Numbered from the stretch's first letter, positions 1 through 8,638 are shown. The stretch: 64,000 bases of DNA from Cuneatibacter sp. NSJ-177 (GCF_022867805.1 NZ_JALIFO010000001.1:248001-312000); one strand, 5' to 3'. Made by a program: numbers and translations. Notes: generated by a model not told the origin, from the letters alone.

Positions 1-1
1 T

Positions 2-301
2 TATTCCGGGACCTGTATGCGCCGCCGGAAAAGCTGTCCGCCGGTCTGCGATGCCCCAGGGAAAAAGTGTCCTCCATACCTCCCGGATTTTATCCGGCTG
101 GCGGAAAGCTATGGGGCAAAAGCGATCCGGGTGACCCGCATGGAGGAGGTGGAGCCGGCGCTCCGGAGGGCAAGAGAGGAAAAAATGGTTCCCACGGTTC
201 TGGAATTTGTGATTCAAAGGGAAGAAAATGTCCTGCCGATTGTGCCGCCGGGGAAATGTCTGGATCAAATGATTTTAGGCTCAGAGGAGGGAGAGAGATG
301 A
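2..301 (+). CDS. ilvB: Acetolactate synthase large subunit, C-terminal end (partial)
   Basis: The gene enters from before the window and only its last ~99 codons are present. The segment PDFIRLAESYGAKAIRVTR followed by VLEFVIQREENVLPIVPPG is the typical end of the thiamine-diphosphate enzyme that condenses two pyruvates (or pyruvate with 2-oxobutyrate) in branched-chain amino acid synthesis. Upstream of that, the first ~30 residues are Cys/Pro/Arg-rich where relatives carry a short KRYS-type stretch, so this copy has an insertion or a divergent loop. Its stop overlaps the ilvN start in an ATGA, which implies translational coupling of the two subunits. Confidence 0.85.
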   Translation, partial: YSGTCMRRRKSCPPVCDAPGKKCPPYLPDFIRLAESYGAKAIRVTRMEEVEPALRRAREEKMVPTVLEFVIQREENVLPIVPPGKCLDQMILGSEEGER

Positions 302-795
302 AGAAGAGATGGGTCTGCCTTTTTGTGGAAAATGAAGTGGGGGTCTTGGCTCGGATCTCTGGGCTGTTCGCCGGAAAAGCCTATAATTTAAACAGTTTGA
401 CCGTCGGCCCGACGGAGGATGAGACCATTTCCCGGATGACCATCAGCCTGACCAGCGACGACCGGACTTTTGAACAGGTGAAAAAACAGCTGAACCGGGC
501 GGTTGAGGTGATCAAAGTGCTGGATCTGACCGAGGAGCCGGTGCACCGGAAGGAGCTGATGTTTGTGAAAATCCATTCCTGTTCGGAGAACGAGATCCGG
601 GACCTTTTTCGGATCGCCCAGGTTTACCCGGTGAAAATTTTGGATTATGATTTTCAAACGGTTTTGCTGGAAAGCCTTCAGACAGAGGAAGGCAACGATG
701 GCTTGATCTGCCTTTTAAAAAAGAATTTTCCCGGACGCGCGGAGATTGTGCGCGGCGGAAGCGTGGCTGTCGGCGCTGTTTTACAGTCCCCGTAA
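298..795 (+). CDS. ilvN: Acetolactate synthase small (regulatory) subunit
   Basis: 165 residues, the usual size for the regulatory subunit. An N-terminal ACT domain (VENEVGVLARISGLFAGKAYNLNSL, residues ~8-35) is followed by the C-terminal ALS small-subunit domain (RKELMFVKI onward). The subunit binds branched-chain amino acids and gives feedback control to IlvB. An in-frame ORF runs further upstream, but the ATG at 298 is chosen because GGAGGGAGAG lies directly before it and it overlaps the ilvB stop by four bases. The last residues (VAVGAVLQSP) diverge from the family. A terminator follows about 100 bp downstream. Confidence 0.92.
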   Translation: MKKRWVCLFVENEVGVLARISGLFAGKAYNLNSLTVGPTEDETISRMTISLTSDDRTFEQVKKQLNRAVEVIKVLDLTEEPVHRKELMFVKIHSCSENEIRDLFRIAQVYPVKILDYDFQTVLLESLQTEEGNDGLICLLKKNFPGRAEIVRGGSVAVGAVLQSP

Positions 796-893
796 GTTCA
801 GGCGGGAGCGCGACCCCACCGCTTTGATCCTTGCGGAGCGCAGCGGAAGCTTTTTATCACCCTGTATAAAAAGAGGGCTGGAACACAGAAAAA

Positions 894-937
894 CACCTGC
901 CGCACCGGGAACATCCGGTCTGACGGCAGGTGCTTTT
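894..937. terminator. Intrinsic terminator, probably bidirectional
   Basis: A 9-bp stem (cacctgccg at 894-902 with cggcaggtg at 924-932) carries an inner 5-bp stem (904-908 with 915-919). It is preceded by an A-rich run and followed by TTTT, and it lies between the convergent ilvN and DUF1846 genes, so it can serve both. Confidence 0.75.
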
Positions 938-955
938 AATTTCTGGATCTGCGGA

Positions 956-2440
956 CTATTTGTGATACAGCTTTTTCGTCTGATGCTTGGGCTCGCAGGT
1001 TAGGCGGATGCCCAGTTTCCGGAAGGTGTTCTTGTCCACCTGGGACAGAATTACCGTGGAGTGAGCCTCGCAGTCCCGGAGGTTCTGGAGCTGTTCAATC
1101 GCTTTTTTTGCCTGGGGATCTGAGGCGGCGCAGATGGAGAGGGCGATCAGCACCTCATCGGTGTGCAGGCGCGGGTTGTGGTTCCCCAGATGATGAATTT
1201 TCAAATCTTGAATCGGTTCGATGACCTCCGGCGACATCAGCAGTGCTTCGTCGTTGATATTTCCCAACTTTTTCAGAGCGTTTAAGAGCATGGCGGAAGC
1301 CGGTCCCAGCAGAGAGGAGGTCTTGCCGGTGACGATTTCTCCGTCCGGCAGCTCCAGGGCCATGGCAGGAGCCCCGGTCAGATCTTCCTTGGCCAGAGCC
1401 GCGGCAATGACCGGACGGTCCGCTTCCGTGACGCCTGCCTGCTGCTTTAAAAGTTCGATCTTGTAGACGGTCTCATCGGTGCCGGTGCCCATCCTTCTCT
1501 CACAGAGGGCCTCATAGTACCGCCGGATGATTTCATCTTTGGCCGCTCTTTGAACCACGGTGTCGTCGAAGATACAGCTTCCGGCCACATTGACGCCCAT
1601 ATCGGTCGGTGATTTATAGGGCGAATACCCGTAGATCCGGGTAAACATAGCGTTCAGGACAGGGAAGATTTCCACGTCCCGGTTATAGTTGACCGCGGTC
1701 TCGCGGTAAGCTTCCAGATGGAAGGGGTCCAGCATATTGACGTCGTTGAGATCTGCGGTCGCCGCCTCGTAGGCGAGGTTGACCGGATGCTTTAACGGCA
1801 GATTCCAGATCGGAAAGGTCTCAAATTTGGCATAGCCGGCTTTGATTCCCCGCTTGTGTTCGTGGTAGAGCTGGGACAGGCAGGTCGCCATTTTGCCGCT
1901 GCCGGGACCGGGGGCCGTGATGACGACGAGAGAACGGCTGGTCTCGATATAATCATTTTTCCCGTAGCCCTCATCGCTGACGATTTTTGGAATATCGGAG
2001 GGGTAGCCTTCAATCGGATAATGGCGGTACACGCGGATTCCCAAGGTTTCCAGCTTGGTTTGGAACACGTCGGCCGCCGCCTGGCCTGCGTAGCAGGTTA
2101 GGACAACGCTGCCCACATAGAGACCGTTGCCGCGGAAAGCGTCGATCAGCCGGAGCACGTCCAAATCGTAGGTGATGCCCAGATCTCCGCGGATTTTATT
2201 TTTTTCAATATCTCCCGCGTTGATTACGATTACAATTTCAGCTTGTTCCTTCAGCTGAAGCAGCATCCGGATTTTGCTGTCCGGCTCAAATCCGGGCAGG
2301 ACCCGCGATGCGTGGTAGTCGTCAAACAGCTTCCCGCCGAACTCCAGGTACAGCTTGCCGCCGAATTTCTCGATTCGTTCACGGATCAGCTTGGACTGGG
2401 TTTTCAGGTACTTTTCGTTGTCAAATCCAATTTGCTTCAT
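956..2440 (-). CDS. DUF1846 family protein (UPF0371)
   Basis: 494 residues, full length for the DUF1846 family. Recognisable blocks are the N-terminal [13 protein letters not shown], the [17 protein letters not shown] block, and the [21 protein letters not shown] glycine-rich nucleotide-binding loop at about residue 175. The family is widespread in Firmicutes and its loop suggests nucleotide binding, but no reaction is firmly established, so no function is given. It stands alone, converging on ilvN. AGAGGACAG precedes the ATG at the usual distance. No oddities were seen. Confidence 0.88.
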   Translation of the reverse strand: MKQIGFDNEKYLKTQSKLIRERIEKFGGKLYLEFGGKLFDDYHASRVLPGFEPDSKIRMLLQLKEQAEIVIVINAGDIEKNKIRGDLGITYDLDVLRLIDAFRGNGLYVGSVVLTCYAGQAAADVFQTKLETLGIRVYRHYPIEGYPSDIPKIVSDEGYGKNDYIETSRSLVVITAPGPGSGKMATCLSQLYHEHKRGIKAGYAKFETFPIWNLPLKHPVNLAYEAATADLNDVNMLDPFHLEAYRETAVNYNRDVEIFPVLNAMFTRIYGYSPYKSPTDMGVNVAGSCIFDDTVVQRAAKDEIIRRYYEALCERRMGTGTDETVYKIELLKQQAGVTEADRPVIAAALAKEDLTGAPAMALELPDGEIVTGKTSSLLGPASAMLLNALKKLGNINDEALLMSPEVIEPIQDLKIHHLGNHNPRLHTDEVLIALSICAASDPQAKKAIEQLQNLRDCEAHSTVILSQVDKNTFRKLGIRLTCEPKHQTKKLYHK

Positions 2441-2461
2441 CTGTCTGTCCTCTCAATCATA

Positions 2462-2586
2462 AGAATCTCGCTTCGCGAGATTCTGCGCGGCATATGCCGG
2501 TTTTGCGGCAAGCTTCACCTGCATTTGCGTGCGGTCTTTTGCGGAGCGTTCTATTCTGGAAGAATTCACAGGGGTTCTTCCGGAAT
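2462..2586. repeat. Two-hairpin intergenic repeat, copy A
   Basis: The gap between the DUF1846 and cupin genes contains a perfect 10-bp hairpin (2462-2471 with 2475-2484, loop ttc), then 56 nt, the decamer gcggagcgtt (2541-2550), then a 12-bp hairpin (2553-2564 with 2575-2586, one G-U pair). The same order and spacing recurs at 27911-28041. It resembles an interspersed palindromic repeat, not a gene. Confidence 0.5.
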
Positions 2587-2738
2587 GAAAAAGTGCTTTC
2601 AGAAATGCTTTGGATTTCGGAAAGCACAAAATTATTTCTCTTCTGATATCATAGGAGAAACCGAGGAATTCGTCAAGGGTGAAAGCGCTGGATTTTACAA
2701 TTTTTTAGGTTCAATTTTAAAATAAGGCAACTGGTTTT

Positions 2739-3113
2739 TCAGCCGTTCGGCAGTTCCCCGTGGGGGGCAAGTGCAAACAGCATGACCAGCGGCTCCTCTC
2801 TGTCGTTAAAGTTCCGGTGGTATTCCCCGGAGTGATAGAAGATTACGTCGCCGGTTTCCAGATCAGCGATCAGACGGTCGCTGGCATCGTAAACCTTGCC
2901 GCCGCCGGAGATGATATAGGCCACCTCCTCAGCGCCCAGGTGGTTGTGGACGATGCAGCCTTCGCCGGGATTGAAGACGGTGATTCCTACATAAAAACTG
3001 TTGGATTGGATCAGCATCTGGTGGTTGATGCACTTATAGGATTTTCTTTTTAATCCCATACTGTTTCCCAGCCATGTGGGAAGACCGTCGGAAAAGGGTT
3101 TGATGATTTCCAT
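2739..3113 (-). CDS. Cupin-domain protein
   Basis: 124 residues forming one cupin barrel. Motif 1 is seen as PGEGCIVHNHLGAEEVAYIISG (residues ~49-71) and motif 2 as GDVIFYHSGEYHRNFN (~89-104), with the metal-binding His/Glu set HNH...E...H retained. It is clearly paralogous to the cupin at 10754-11125: both begin ME-IKPF-DG-P and both end the sugar-acid cluster. Such small cupins often act as sugar-acid isomerases or binding proteins, and this one may do so. It is downstream of the Gfo/Idh gene but separated by a terminator and has its own promoter. Confidence 0.75.
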   Translation of the reverse strand: MEIIKPFSDGLPTWLGNSMGLKRKSYKCINHQMLIQSNSFYVGITVFNPGEGCIVHNHLGAEEVAYIISGGGKVYDASDRLIADLETGDVIFYHSGEYHRNFNDREEPLVMLFALAPHGELPNG

Positions 3114-3147
3114 CTATCTGCCGCCTCCTCTTTTCGTAATCTTCATT

Positions 3148-3176
3148 ATCATATAAAATTCCGGCGGGATTGTCAA
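3148..3176 (-). promoter_or_regulatory. Promoter of the 2739-3113 cupin gene
   Basis: On the minus strand TTGACA (3171-3176) is followed by a 17-nt spacer and TATGAT (3148-3153), a near-consensus sigma-A promoter. The -35 box lies inside one arm of the terminator of the upstream Gfo/Idh gene. Confidence 0.65.
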
Positions 3177-3197
3177 TCAAACCGCGGACAATCCCGC
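3164..3197 (-). terminator. Hairpin after the Gfo/Idh gene
   Basis: Perfect 11-bp inverted repeat (gcgggattgtc at 3164-3174, gacaatcccgc at 3187-3197) starting eight bases after the Gfo/Idh stop. The following tract (ggaatttta) is only moderately U-rich. Confidence 0.6.
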
Positions 3198-3204
3198 AGT
3201 GCAT

Positions 3205-4377
3205 TTACAGATCGAACCGTCTTCCCTCCTCCGCGGACACATAAGCGGCGTAGAGAACCTTCATGCTCTCATAAGCTAGGGAAAAACCGGACACTGCCTT
3301 CCGGCCACAGGCGATGGCTTCGACGAAGTCCTGGAGTTCCCCGGTGTAACCGCGGATCATCTCCTGGGAGACAAACGCTTTGTTCCAGCCGAGTTTTGAG
3401 GGAAGCATCTCCGAAAGCTCCCAGTCCTCAAGGTCTTCCTCGTCCGGCAGATAGGTATTCATCAAATCGGTCGGCGTAATGTTGCAGTTCATCACTGCAT
3501 CGTTACAGTAGACCTCAATATAGTCTTTGGTTCCTCCCAGAACAGTGTCGGTGGAGAGGATCACGGCTTTGGTGCCGTCGGAGAAGGTCAGTGTGACATT
3601 GGCGAAGTCCTCCACATCTTGCGGATACGCTTTGATGTGCCGGTGTTCCTGCTCCGTCAGACAGCCGGTTGCGTTGCCTGCGTCAGCAGTCACGCTTTTT
3701 ACCGTGATGATTTCTCCTCTGGCCTGGGCTTCCACCTGTTTTAGATAAAGGATGCCGGTTAAGGGATGAGTGCCGCAGCGGATCAGGGTGCCGCCGCCGG
3801 TCTTGTTCCACTGGCCGGCCACTGGGGAACTGGAGCCTTTGAGGCTGGTTTCGCCTTTCAGAAAAAGAATTTTGCTTTTTTTCCGCCGGAGAATTTCCAC
3901 TGCCCGCTGAACCGGCGTCGCATAGACGAAGTTCTCTGCATAGAAGAATTTGGCGTCGCTTTTTTCCACCACGGTTCGCAGCCGGTCCATCTCGCCGAGG
4001 ACGTGCTGATACATCACACGTTTCGGTACATGATCACCGATGGGGGCCGGGTCGCCGGGCTTCCCAAAATAGCCGGTCAGCGGCTTTTCACTGATTACAT
4101 GCTTTCCGGCTTTCAATGCCTTTTCAATCATCTCCATGTGCAAAAAAGGCGGCGTGACAATATCGATCACATCGATCTCCGGATCCGCCAAAAGCGTCTC
4201 AAAATCCGTGCAGATGCCTTCATAGTGATAAGCCTCCTGGACTTCTTTTGCTTTCTCCTCCACGATATCGCATACTGTTTTGAGCCGAACAGGAATCCGG
4301 CTGATTTTCTGATAGCCGTTTCCGTGAAGGGCTGCGGCGTAACCGCTTCCGACTGTTCCGATGGTGACTGGTTTCAT
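3205..4377 (-). CDS. Gfo/Idh/MocA family oxidoreductase
   Basis: 390 residues. The N-terminal Rossmann fold shows TVGSGYAAALHGNGY (NAD(P)-binding GxGxxA, residues ~8-22), IDIVTPPFLHMEMIEKALKAGKHV and the family signature SEKPLTG (~96-102). The C-terminal alpha/beta substrate domain follows (GGGTLIRCGTHPLTG). Relatives oxidise or reduce sugars, inositols and sugar acids. The gene lies 220 bp from an AraC regulator in the same orientation and shares the neighbourhood with a TRAP transporter and an SDR, so a role in sugar-acid breakdown is inferred. AGGAGG precedes the ATG. Confidence 0.85.
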   Translation of the reverse strand: MKPVTIGTVGSGYAAALHGNGYQKISRIPVRLKTVCDIVEEKAKEVQEAYHYEGICTDFETLLADPEIDVIDIVTPPFLHMEMIEKALKAGKHVISEKPLTGYFGKPGDPAPIGDHVPKRVMYQHVLGEMDRLRTVVEKSDAKFFYAENFVYATPVQRAVEILRRKKSKILFLKGETSLKGSSSPVAGQWNKTGGGTLIRCGTHPLTGILYLKQVEAQARGEIITVKSVTADAGNATGCLTEQEHRHIKAYPQDVEDFANVTLTFSDGTKAVILSTDTVLGGTKDYIEVYCNDAVMNCNITPTDLMNTYLPDEEDLEDWELSEMLPSKLGWNKAFVSQEMIRGYTGELQDFVEAIACGRKAVSGFSLAYESMKVLYAAYVSAEEGRRFDL

Positions 4378-4452
4378 TTTCGGGATCCTCCTGATTCGTT
4401 TCTTCCGCGCCGGTTCCTTTTCCCAGCAGGCACGGTTGATATTGATTGTATT

Positions 4453-4458
4453 GATTAT
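4453..4458 (-). promoter_or_regulatory. -10 box of the Gfo/Idh promoter
   Basis: TATAAT on the minus strand, 76-81 bp before the start codon. No good -35 box lies 16-18 bp upstream (the matching bases read GAATTT), which fits a promoter that depends on an activator bound to the repeats at 4488-4592. Confidence 0.5.
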
Positions 4459-4487
4459 AGCAAAGGGAGGCGGAAAATTCTTTCGGC

Positions 4488-4592
4488 ATCCTTGCGGAAG
4501 CTCTGGACAATCTTGCGGTCTTTACTGGAAAACCCTGAGGATCCTTGAAAAAAATGGCACTATCTTGCGGTGCTTTTGAATTATCTTGCTGG
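4488..4592. promoter_or_regulatory. Phased TTGCGG direct repeats, candidate AraC-family sites
   Basis: The motif (a)tc(c)TTGCGG occurs at 4492-4497, 4513-4518 and 4565-4570, with a variant TTGCTG at 4586-4591. Spacings are 21, 52 and 21 bp, i.e. whole helical turns. The repeats fill the gap between the AraC gene and the Gfo/Idh gene upstream of its -10 box, as expected for half-sites of an AraC-type activator. Confidence 0.55.
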
Positions 4593-4597
4593 CGCGG

Positions 4598-5446
4598 CTA
4601 TTCCATGTTGATATATTGGCGGCGAAACTCCGTCGGAGTCATCCCAAATCGTTTTTGAAAGAGACGGTTAAAATAGTGGACATTATCGTAGCCGACCTCT
4701 TTTGCGATTTCGGTGACTGGTTGTTTGGTACAGCAGAGCAGATTTTGCGCCTCCCCTAGCCTGCGGTCAATGGCGTAGCGGATGGGAGAAATCTGATAAA
4801 CCCGTTTCAGCTCATGGGCAATATGGTATTTATTGACGTGAAAGATTTCTTCCAGCGTGTCCAACGTGACGATTTGATTGAAATTTTCATCCAGATAAGC
4901 CTTTACCCTCCATGCCAGTCCGCCTTCGGGGTTCTCAGGCAGGAGCGTCTGGGGAAGCAGGCGTTCGGCCAGAAGGAGATAGCGCTCCGCCCAGATCAGG
5001 GCCATCCGGCAATATCCCTCCTGCTTTTCGGACATTTCCCGGAAGATCTCTTCGCAGCACTGTTTTATGGTATCCCGATGCTGCCCGGTGAACACTACGG
5101 CCGGAGCCTGGTCTAAAATCAGATGATTTTCTGGTAGATCTCCCCGCGCGGAGACCCGCAGGGAAAGATTCCACGCAATCAAGGGGGCGTCGGGGCTGCT
5201 GGTCTGCATATGGCCGGCGCCCTGATTGACGAGAACGAGATCCCCTGATTGGACCTGATACTCTTTTTCGTTTACCGTGTATTCCCCTCTGCCGCTGACA
5301 ATAAAGATCAGTTCGCAGAAATCTTTGTGCCGGTGCAGGGAAAACTTCCAATTTTCCGAATTTCCGATCTGGGCGAGGCTGACGATTTCCTGAATCTTAT
5401 CCCCATCGGCTTCGGTTCGTTTGATTGGTTTTGTTAGACGTATCAT
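4598..5446 (-). CDS. AraC-family transcriptional regulator
   Basis: 282 residues. The N-terminal part is a cupin-like ligand domain (FSLHRHKDFCELIFIVSGRGEYTVNEKEYQ, residues ~36-65). The C-terminal ~100 residues contain two helix-turn-helix motifs (DTLEEIFHVNKYHIAHELKRVY and VTEIAKEVGYDNVHYFNRLFQKRFGMTPTEFRR). It is divergent from the LysR gene and upstream of the Gfo/Idh dehydrogenase in the same direction. The phased repeats between the two genes suggest it activates the dehydrogenase in response to a sugar-like ligand. The ATG follows AGAGGG at a suitable distance. Confidence 0.9.
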   Translation of the reverse strand: MIRLTKPIKRTEADGDKIQEIVSLAQIGNSENWKFSLHRHKDFCELIFIVSGRGEYTVNEKEYQVQSGDLVLVNQGAGHMQTSSPDAPLIAWNLSLRVSARGDLPENHLILDQAPAVVFTGQHRDTIKQCCEEIFREMSEKQEGYCRMALIWAERYLLLAERLLPQTLLPENPEGGLAWRVKAYLDENFNQIVTLDTLEEIFHVNKYHIAHELKRVYQISPIRYAIDRRLGEAQNLLCCTKQPVTEIAKEVGYDNVHYFNRLFQKRFGMTPTEFRRQYINME

Positions 5447-5464
5447 GTGTGCCCTCTTTTGATG

Positions 5465-5514
5465 ACGCTGGAGTAAGATGGTTGCACTTTGGAGAAAATC
5501 TTTGATTCCAGCGT
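5465..5514. promoter_or_regulatory. Inverted repeat in the araC-lysR divergent region
   Basis: acgctggagt (5465-5474) and attccagcgt (5505-5514) form a 10-bp inverted repeat with one G-U pair. It would lie in the AraC gene's leader and could be an operator or a leader hairpin. A possible -10 (TATAAT on the minus strand) lies further upstream at 5550-5555. Confidence 0.35.
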
Positions 5515-5609
5515 GGCATTCTGTTTTTTGTATATTCTGCTCAACGACATTATAACATGAAATTTCCAGGAACGGGTAATTCTTTGTAGAGGAAGGCGGG
5601 GAAAAGGGA

Positions 5610-5638
5610 TTGACCGGAACCCAAAAAGTATTTATACT
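5610..5638 (+). promoter_or_regulatory. Promoter of the LysR gene
   Basis: TTGACC (5610-5615), 17-nt spacer, TATACT (5633-5638), about 38 bp before the chosen start codon. The longest open frame begins on this -35 box, which rules that start out. Confidence 0.65.
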
Positions 5639-5675
5639 TCTTTGTAAAACTGGGAAACGTTCGATGGAAGGAAAT

Positions 5676-6557
5676 ATGAACTTACAACAACTGTATTATT
5701 TTAAGGTGGTCGCGGAAAAAGAGCATTTTACCAGGGCTGCGGAGGAATTGATGATCTCGCAGCCTTGCCTGAGCTATTCGATTTCGGAGATTGAAAAGGA
5801 AATTCAGGCGCCGCTTTTCGAGAAAGAAGGGCGAAATGTCCGGCTGACAAAATATGGAAAAGTTTTTCTGGAGCATATCACGGCCGCGCTCAATGAGATT
5901 GAATTGGGAAAGAGCCAGGTGGAGGAAATGCTTCGGCCGGACAGCGGAAAAGTGACACTGGCTTATATGGGAGCGGTGAACACCGACTTTGTGTCTCAAT
6001 TGGTCAGTGGCTTTATTGAGGAGCCGGAAAACAGCGGGATTAAATTTGAATTTCGCCGGAACTCCGGCGGGGACGCCAAGGAAGCGTTTCGGGACGGCCG
6101 GTGCGACCTGGCCTTTGGGCCGTACCAGGAGGACACTGCCCTGGAATTCCGAAAGATTTATAAAGACAAGCTGGTGGCGATTGTGTCTCACTTTCATCCG
6201 TTTTCCCTGCGGAACCGAATTTCCCTGCGGGAGATTGCGGCAGAAAAATTTGTGGCCTTTGAGACGGGCAGCGGTTCCCGGAAATACATAGACGAGCTGT
6301 TTGAACAGGGGAAAATTACTCCGAATATTGCCTGTGAAGTGGTGGACGGCGTGATGATTACCAGCATTGTGGCGGGGAATCTGGGCGTTTCCATAGTGCC
6401 CCAGATGTACAGCGCCCCCTACTATAACGTGAAGGCGTTGGAGATTGACGGGGCCGACGTCAAGAGAAATATGTACATGATCTGGAAAAAGAAGGCGTTT
6501 CTCTCCCCGGTGGCGGAACGGTTCCGGGACTATGTGATTTCCCATGTGTTTCTTTAA
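5676..6557 (+). CDS. LysR-family transcriptional regulator
   Basis: 293 residues from the ATG at 5676, which has GGAAGG five bases upstream; an in-frame extension to 5610 would overlap the promoter. The N-terminal winged helix-turn-helix reads LQQLYYFKVVAEKEHFTRAAEELMISQPCLSYSISEIEKEI (residues ~3-43). A LysR substrate domain follows (GKVTLAYMGAVNTDFV..., CDLAFGP, GVSIVPQ). It most likely senses the substrate or product of the downstream TRAP/SDR route and controls the promoter at 6747. It is divergent from the AraC regulator, so two different regulators face the two halves of the cluster. Confidence 0.9.
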   Translation: MNLQQLYYFKVVAEKEHFTRAAEELMISQPCLSYSISEIEKEIQAPLFEKEGRNVRLTKYGKVFLEHITAALNEIELGKSQVEEMLRPDSGKVTLAYMGAVNTDFVSQLVSGFIEEPENSGIKFEFRRNSGGDAKEAFRDGRCDLAFGPYQEDTALEFRKIYKDKLVAIVSHFHPFSLRNRISLREIAAEKFVAFETGSGSRKYIDELFEQGKITPNIACEVVDGVMITSIVAGNLGVSIVPQMYSAPYYNVKALEIDGADVKRNMYMIWKKKAFLSPVAERFRDYVISHVFL

Positions 6558-6746
6558 TCGTTTTCCTATACTCATACAATGTTTTGATGGGATTGGTAAA
6601 AAATGATTTTAATTTTTTATCGATTCCATTTTCTCTTCTGTTATCTTTTTAACTTTAACGTAAAAATCTCCCTTTTCTCTTCCAAAAGCGACAGCCGCAA
6701 CCAAAATCCATCTATTTTTTTAATTGATTTGCAGAAATAATAATAT

Positions 6747-6775
6747 TTGTTTATAAAAAGGCCCTCCGTTATAAT
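6747..6775 (+). promoter_or_regulatory. Promoter of the TRAP operon
   Basis: TTGTTT (6747-6752), 17-nt spacer, TATAAT (6770-6775), 38 bp before the DctQ start. The ~190 bp upstream to the LysR stop is AT-rich and includes the loosely palindromic AAATAATAATATTT, a candidate site for the LysR regulator. Confidence 0.6.
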
Positions 6776-6812
6776 GAAGACACAATAAGAGAAAAACAGA
6801 GGAGGGAAAAGA

Positions 6813-7301
6813 ATGAAGTGTATCAAGTGGCTGGATGACAATCTGGAAGATTTTCTGATGGTGCTGCTTCTGATTGGGATCTCTGTCATAATGATGCTCC
6901 AGGTCATTATGCGTTATGTATTTTCTTCGTCCATGTCCTGGCCGGAGGAAGCCTGCCGGTACTGCTGGATCGTCACAACCTGCCTGAGCATCGGCTACTG
7001 CACGAAGAAAAAGTGCGCTCTCCGGGTGGAAGTATTGTTGGACCTGCTTCCCGGCATCGGAAAAAAGATCGTGAATCTCTTGATCGACTGCATCGGAATT
7101 TTGTCCTATGGGTTCCTGGCCGTGGAATCAGTCGGAGTCTTGAAAGGGGTCGTTGAATCCGGGCAGAAATCAACAGCGATGCAGATGCCGCTTTGGATTT
7201 TGTATCTGGCTTTGATGGTTGGTTTTGTTCTGGCCACAATCCGTGCGGTGGAACAGACGGCGGAAGATCTGAGACAAAAGAAAGAGGGGGATTCGGTATG
7301 A
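6813..7301 (+). CDS. TRAP transporter small permease, DctQ type
   Basis: 162 residues with four predicted membrane segments (approximately residues 15-38, 50-70, 85-110, 128-150). The sequence SWPEEACRYCWIVTTCLSIGY carries the E-x-x-R family signature of the small TRAP membrane subunit. It works with the large subunit encoded next (its stop overlaps that start by four bases) and with the binding protein at 9446-10594 to import a carboxylate using the Na+ gradient. GAGGAGGG precedes the ATG. Confidence 0.88.
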   Translation: MKCIKWLDDNLEDFLMVLLLIGISVIMMLQVIMRYVFSSSMSWPEEACRYCWIVTTCLSIGYCTKKKCALRVEVLLDLLPGIGKKIVNLLIDCIGILSYGFLAVESVGVLKGVVESGQKSTAMQMPLWILYLALMVGFVLATIRAVEQTAEDLRQKKEGDSV

Positions 7302-8584
7302 CGGTTTCTGTATTAGTTGTATTGATTGTCGGACTGCTGATCAGTGTGCCGATCGCTTTGGCCATGCTGCTCTCCACGATTATGCCGGGGCTGATTGATC
7401 CGCACTTTGCCGCAAATATCCAGTTTGTGCTCCGGAGTATCATCGGAGGGGCGGACAGCACCCCGATTCTGGCCGTGCCGCTTTTTATGCTTTCCGGCGT
7501 GATTATGGCGCGGGGAGGAATCTCCGAGAAGTTGTTCAATGTATTTGCCTTCCTTTTTGGGAAATTAAAGGCGGGCCTTCCCTGTACCGTGATTATCACC
7601 TGCCTGTTTTACGGGGCGATTTCCGGCTCCGGTCCGGCTACCTGCGCGGCTGTCGGCACCATGGCGATTCCGGTTCTGCTGAAAATGGGATACGACAAAA
7701 CTTTCTGCGGCGCTCTCTGCGGCACAGCCGGCGGACTGGGCGTGATTATCCCTCCCAGCATTCCTTTTATTATCTACGGGCTGGCAACCGGCGCTTCCAT
7801 TGGAAATTTGTTTATCGCTGGAATTATCCCCGGATTCATCATTGCTTTCTGCCTGATGGGCTACGCCGTCTTTTACTGCACCAAGCATGGAGAGGACAAG
7901 GATAAAATCAATGAGATGGTGGATGATCTCAGAAGGAAGGGCTTTGGCCGCGTGCTTCTGGATAGTTTCTGGGCTTTGCTGACTCCGGTCATCATCCTGG
8001 GCGGGATCTACAGCGGCGTGGTCACTCCGACGGAAGCCGCCTGCATCTCCGTATTTTACTCGATTATTGTGGCGCTTTTTATCTACCGGACCATTCGCCT
8101 TAAGGATCTGTGGGGACTGATGCAGGAAGCGATTAAATCCTATGCGCCGCTCTGTCTGATGCTGGCATTGGCTACGGTTCTGGGACGGGTGCTGACCCTG
8201 CTGCAGGTTCCGATGCAGCTGTCCAACTTCATCACTTCGACGGTTAGCTCGAAGATCGCATTTTTGATCCTGCTGGATATCATCCTGCTGATCATGGGAA
8301 TGTTTATGGACTGTGCTCCGGCGATTATGATTCTGGCGCCGATGCTCCTTCCGGTTTCAAAGGCCATGGGAATCGACGAAATTCATCTTGGAATCGTGAT
8401 GGTGGTGAACCTGGCGATTGGGTTTATCACACCGCCTTTTGGGGTTAATCTGTTTGTGGCCAGCAAACTGATTGACGAGCCGGTAATGAAGCTGGGGAAA
8501 AAGGTGATTCCTTTTATCGGTTGGTTTGTCGTGGCCCTGCTGGTGATTACTTTTGTTCCTGCACTGAGTTTGGCACTGCTCTAA
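7298..8584 (+). CDS. TRAP transporter large permease, DctM type
   Basis: 428 residues, the standard size. The start at 7298 forms an ATGA overlap with dctQ; a longer open frame upstream is just read-through of dctQ. About 11-12 membrane segments are visible. Family blocks are FMLSGVIMARGGISEKL, GAISGSGPATCAAVGTMAIPVL and GVVTPTEAACISVFYSI. This is the channel-forming subunit of the transporter. The substrate cannot be read from the sequence; sugar-acid specificity is inferred from the neighbouring dehydrogenases. Confidence 0.92.
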   Translation: MTVSVLVVLIVGLLISVPIALAMLLSTIMPGLIDPHFAANIQFVLRSIIGGADSTPILAVPLFMLSGVIMARGGISEKLFNVFAFLFGKLKAGLPCTVIITCLFYGAISGSGPATCAAVGTMAIPVLLKMGYDKTFCGALCGTAGGLGVIIPPSIPFIIYGLATGASIGNLFIAGIIPGFIIAFCLMGYAVFYCTKHGEDKDKINEMVDDLRRKGFGRVLLDSFWALLTPVIILGGIYSGVVTPTEAACISVFYSIIVALFIYRTIRLKDLWGLMQEAIKSYAPLCLMLALATVLGRVLTLLQVPMQLSNFITSTVSSKIAFLILLDIILLIMGMFMDCAPAIMILAPMLLPVSKAMGIDEIHLGIVMVVNLAIGFITPPFGVNLFVASKLIDEPVMKLGKKVIPFIGWFVVALLVITFVPALSLALL

Positions 8585-8638
8585 ATTTCTCCCGCCGGGG
8601 AGGATGAACCAAATGTTTTTGGAAAGAAGGATAGAAAA

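Noticed and set aside
4553-4569. Sigma-54-like TGGCAC...TTGC near the AraC repeats
   Set aside because: GG and GC are nine bases apart instead of ten, and the TTGC is part of the TTGCGG repeat series.
5682-6575. 297-codon minus-strand frame over the LysR gene
   Set aside because: Shadow frame; the + strand encodes a complete LysR protein with promoter and ribosome site.
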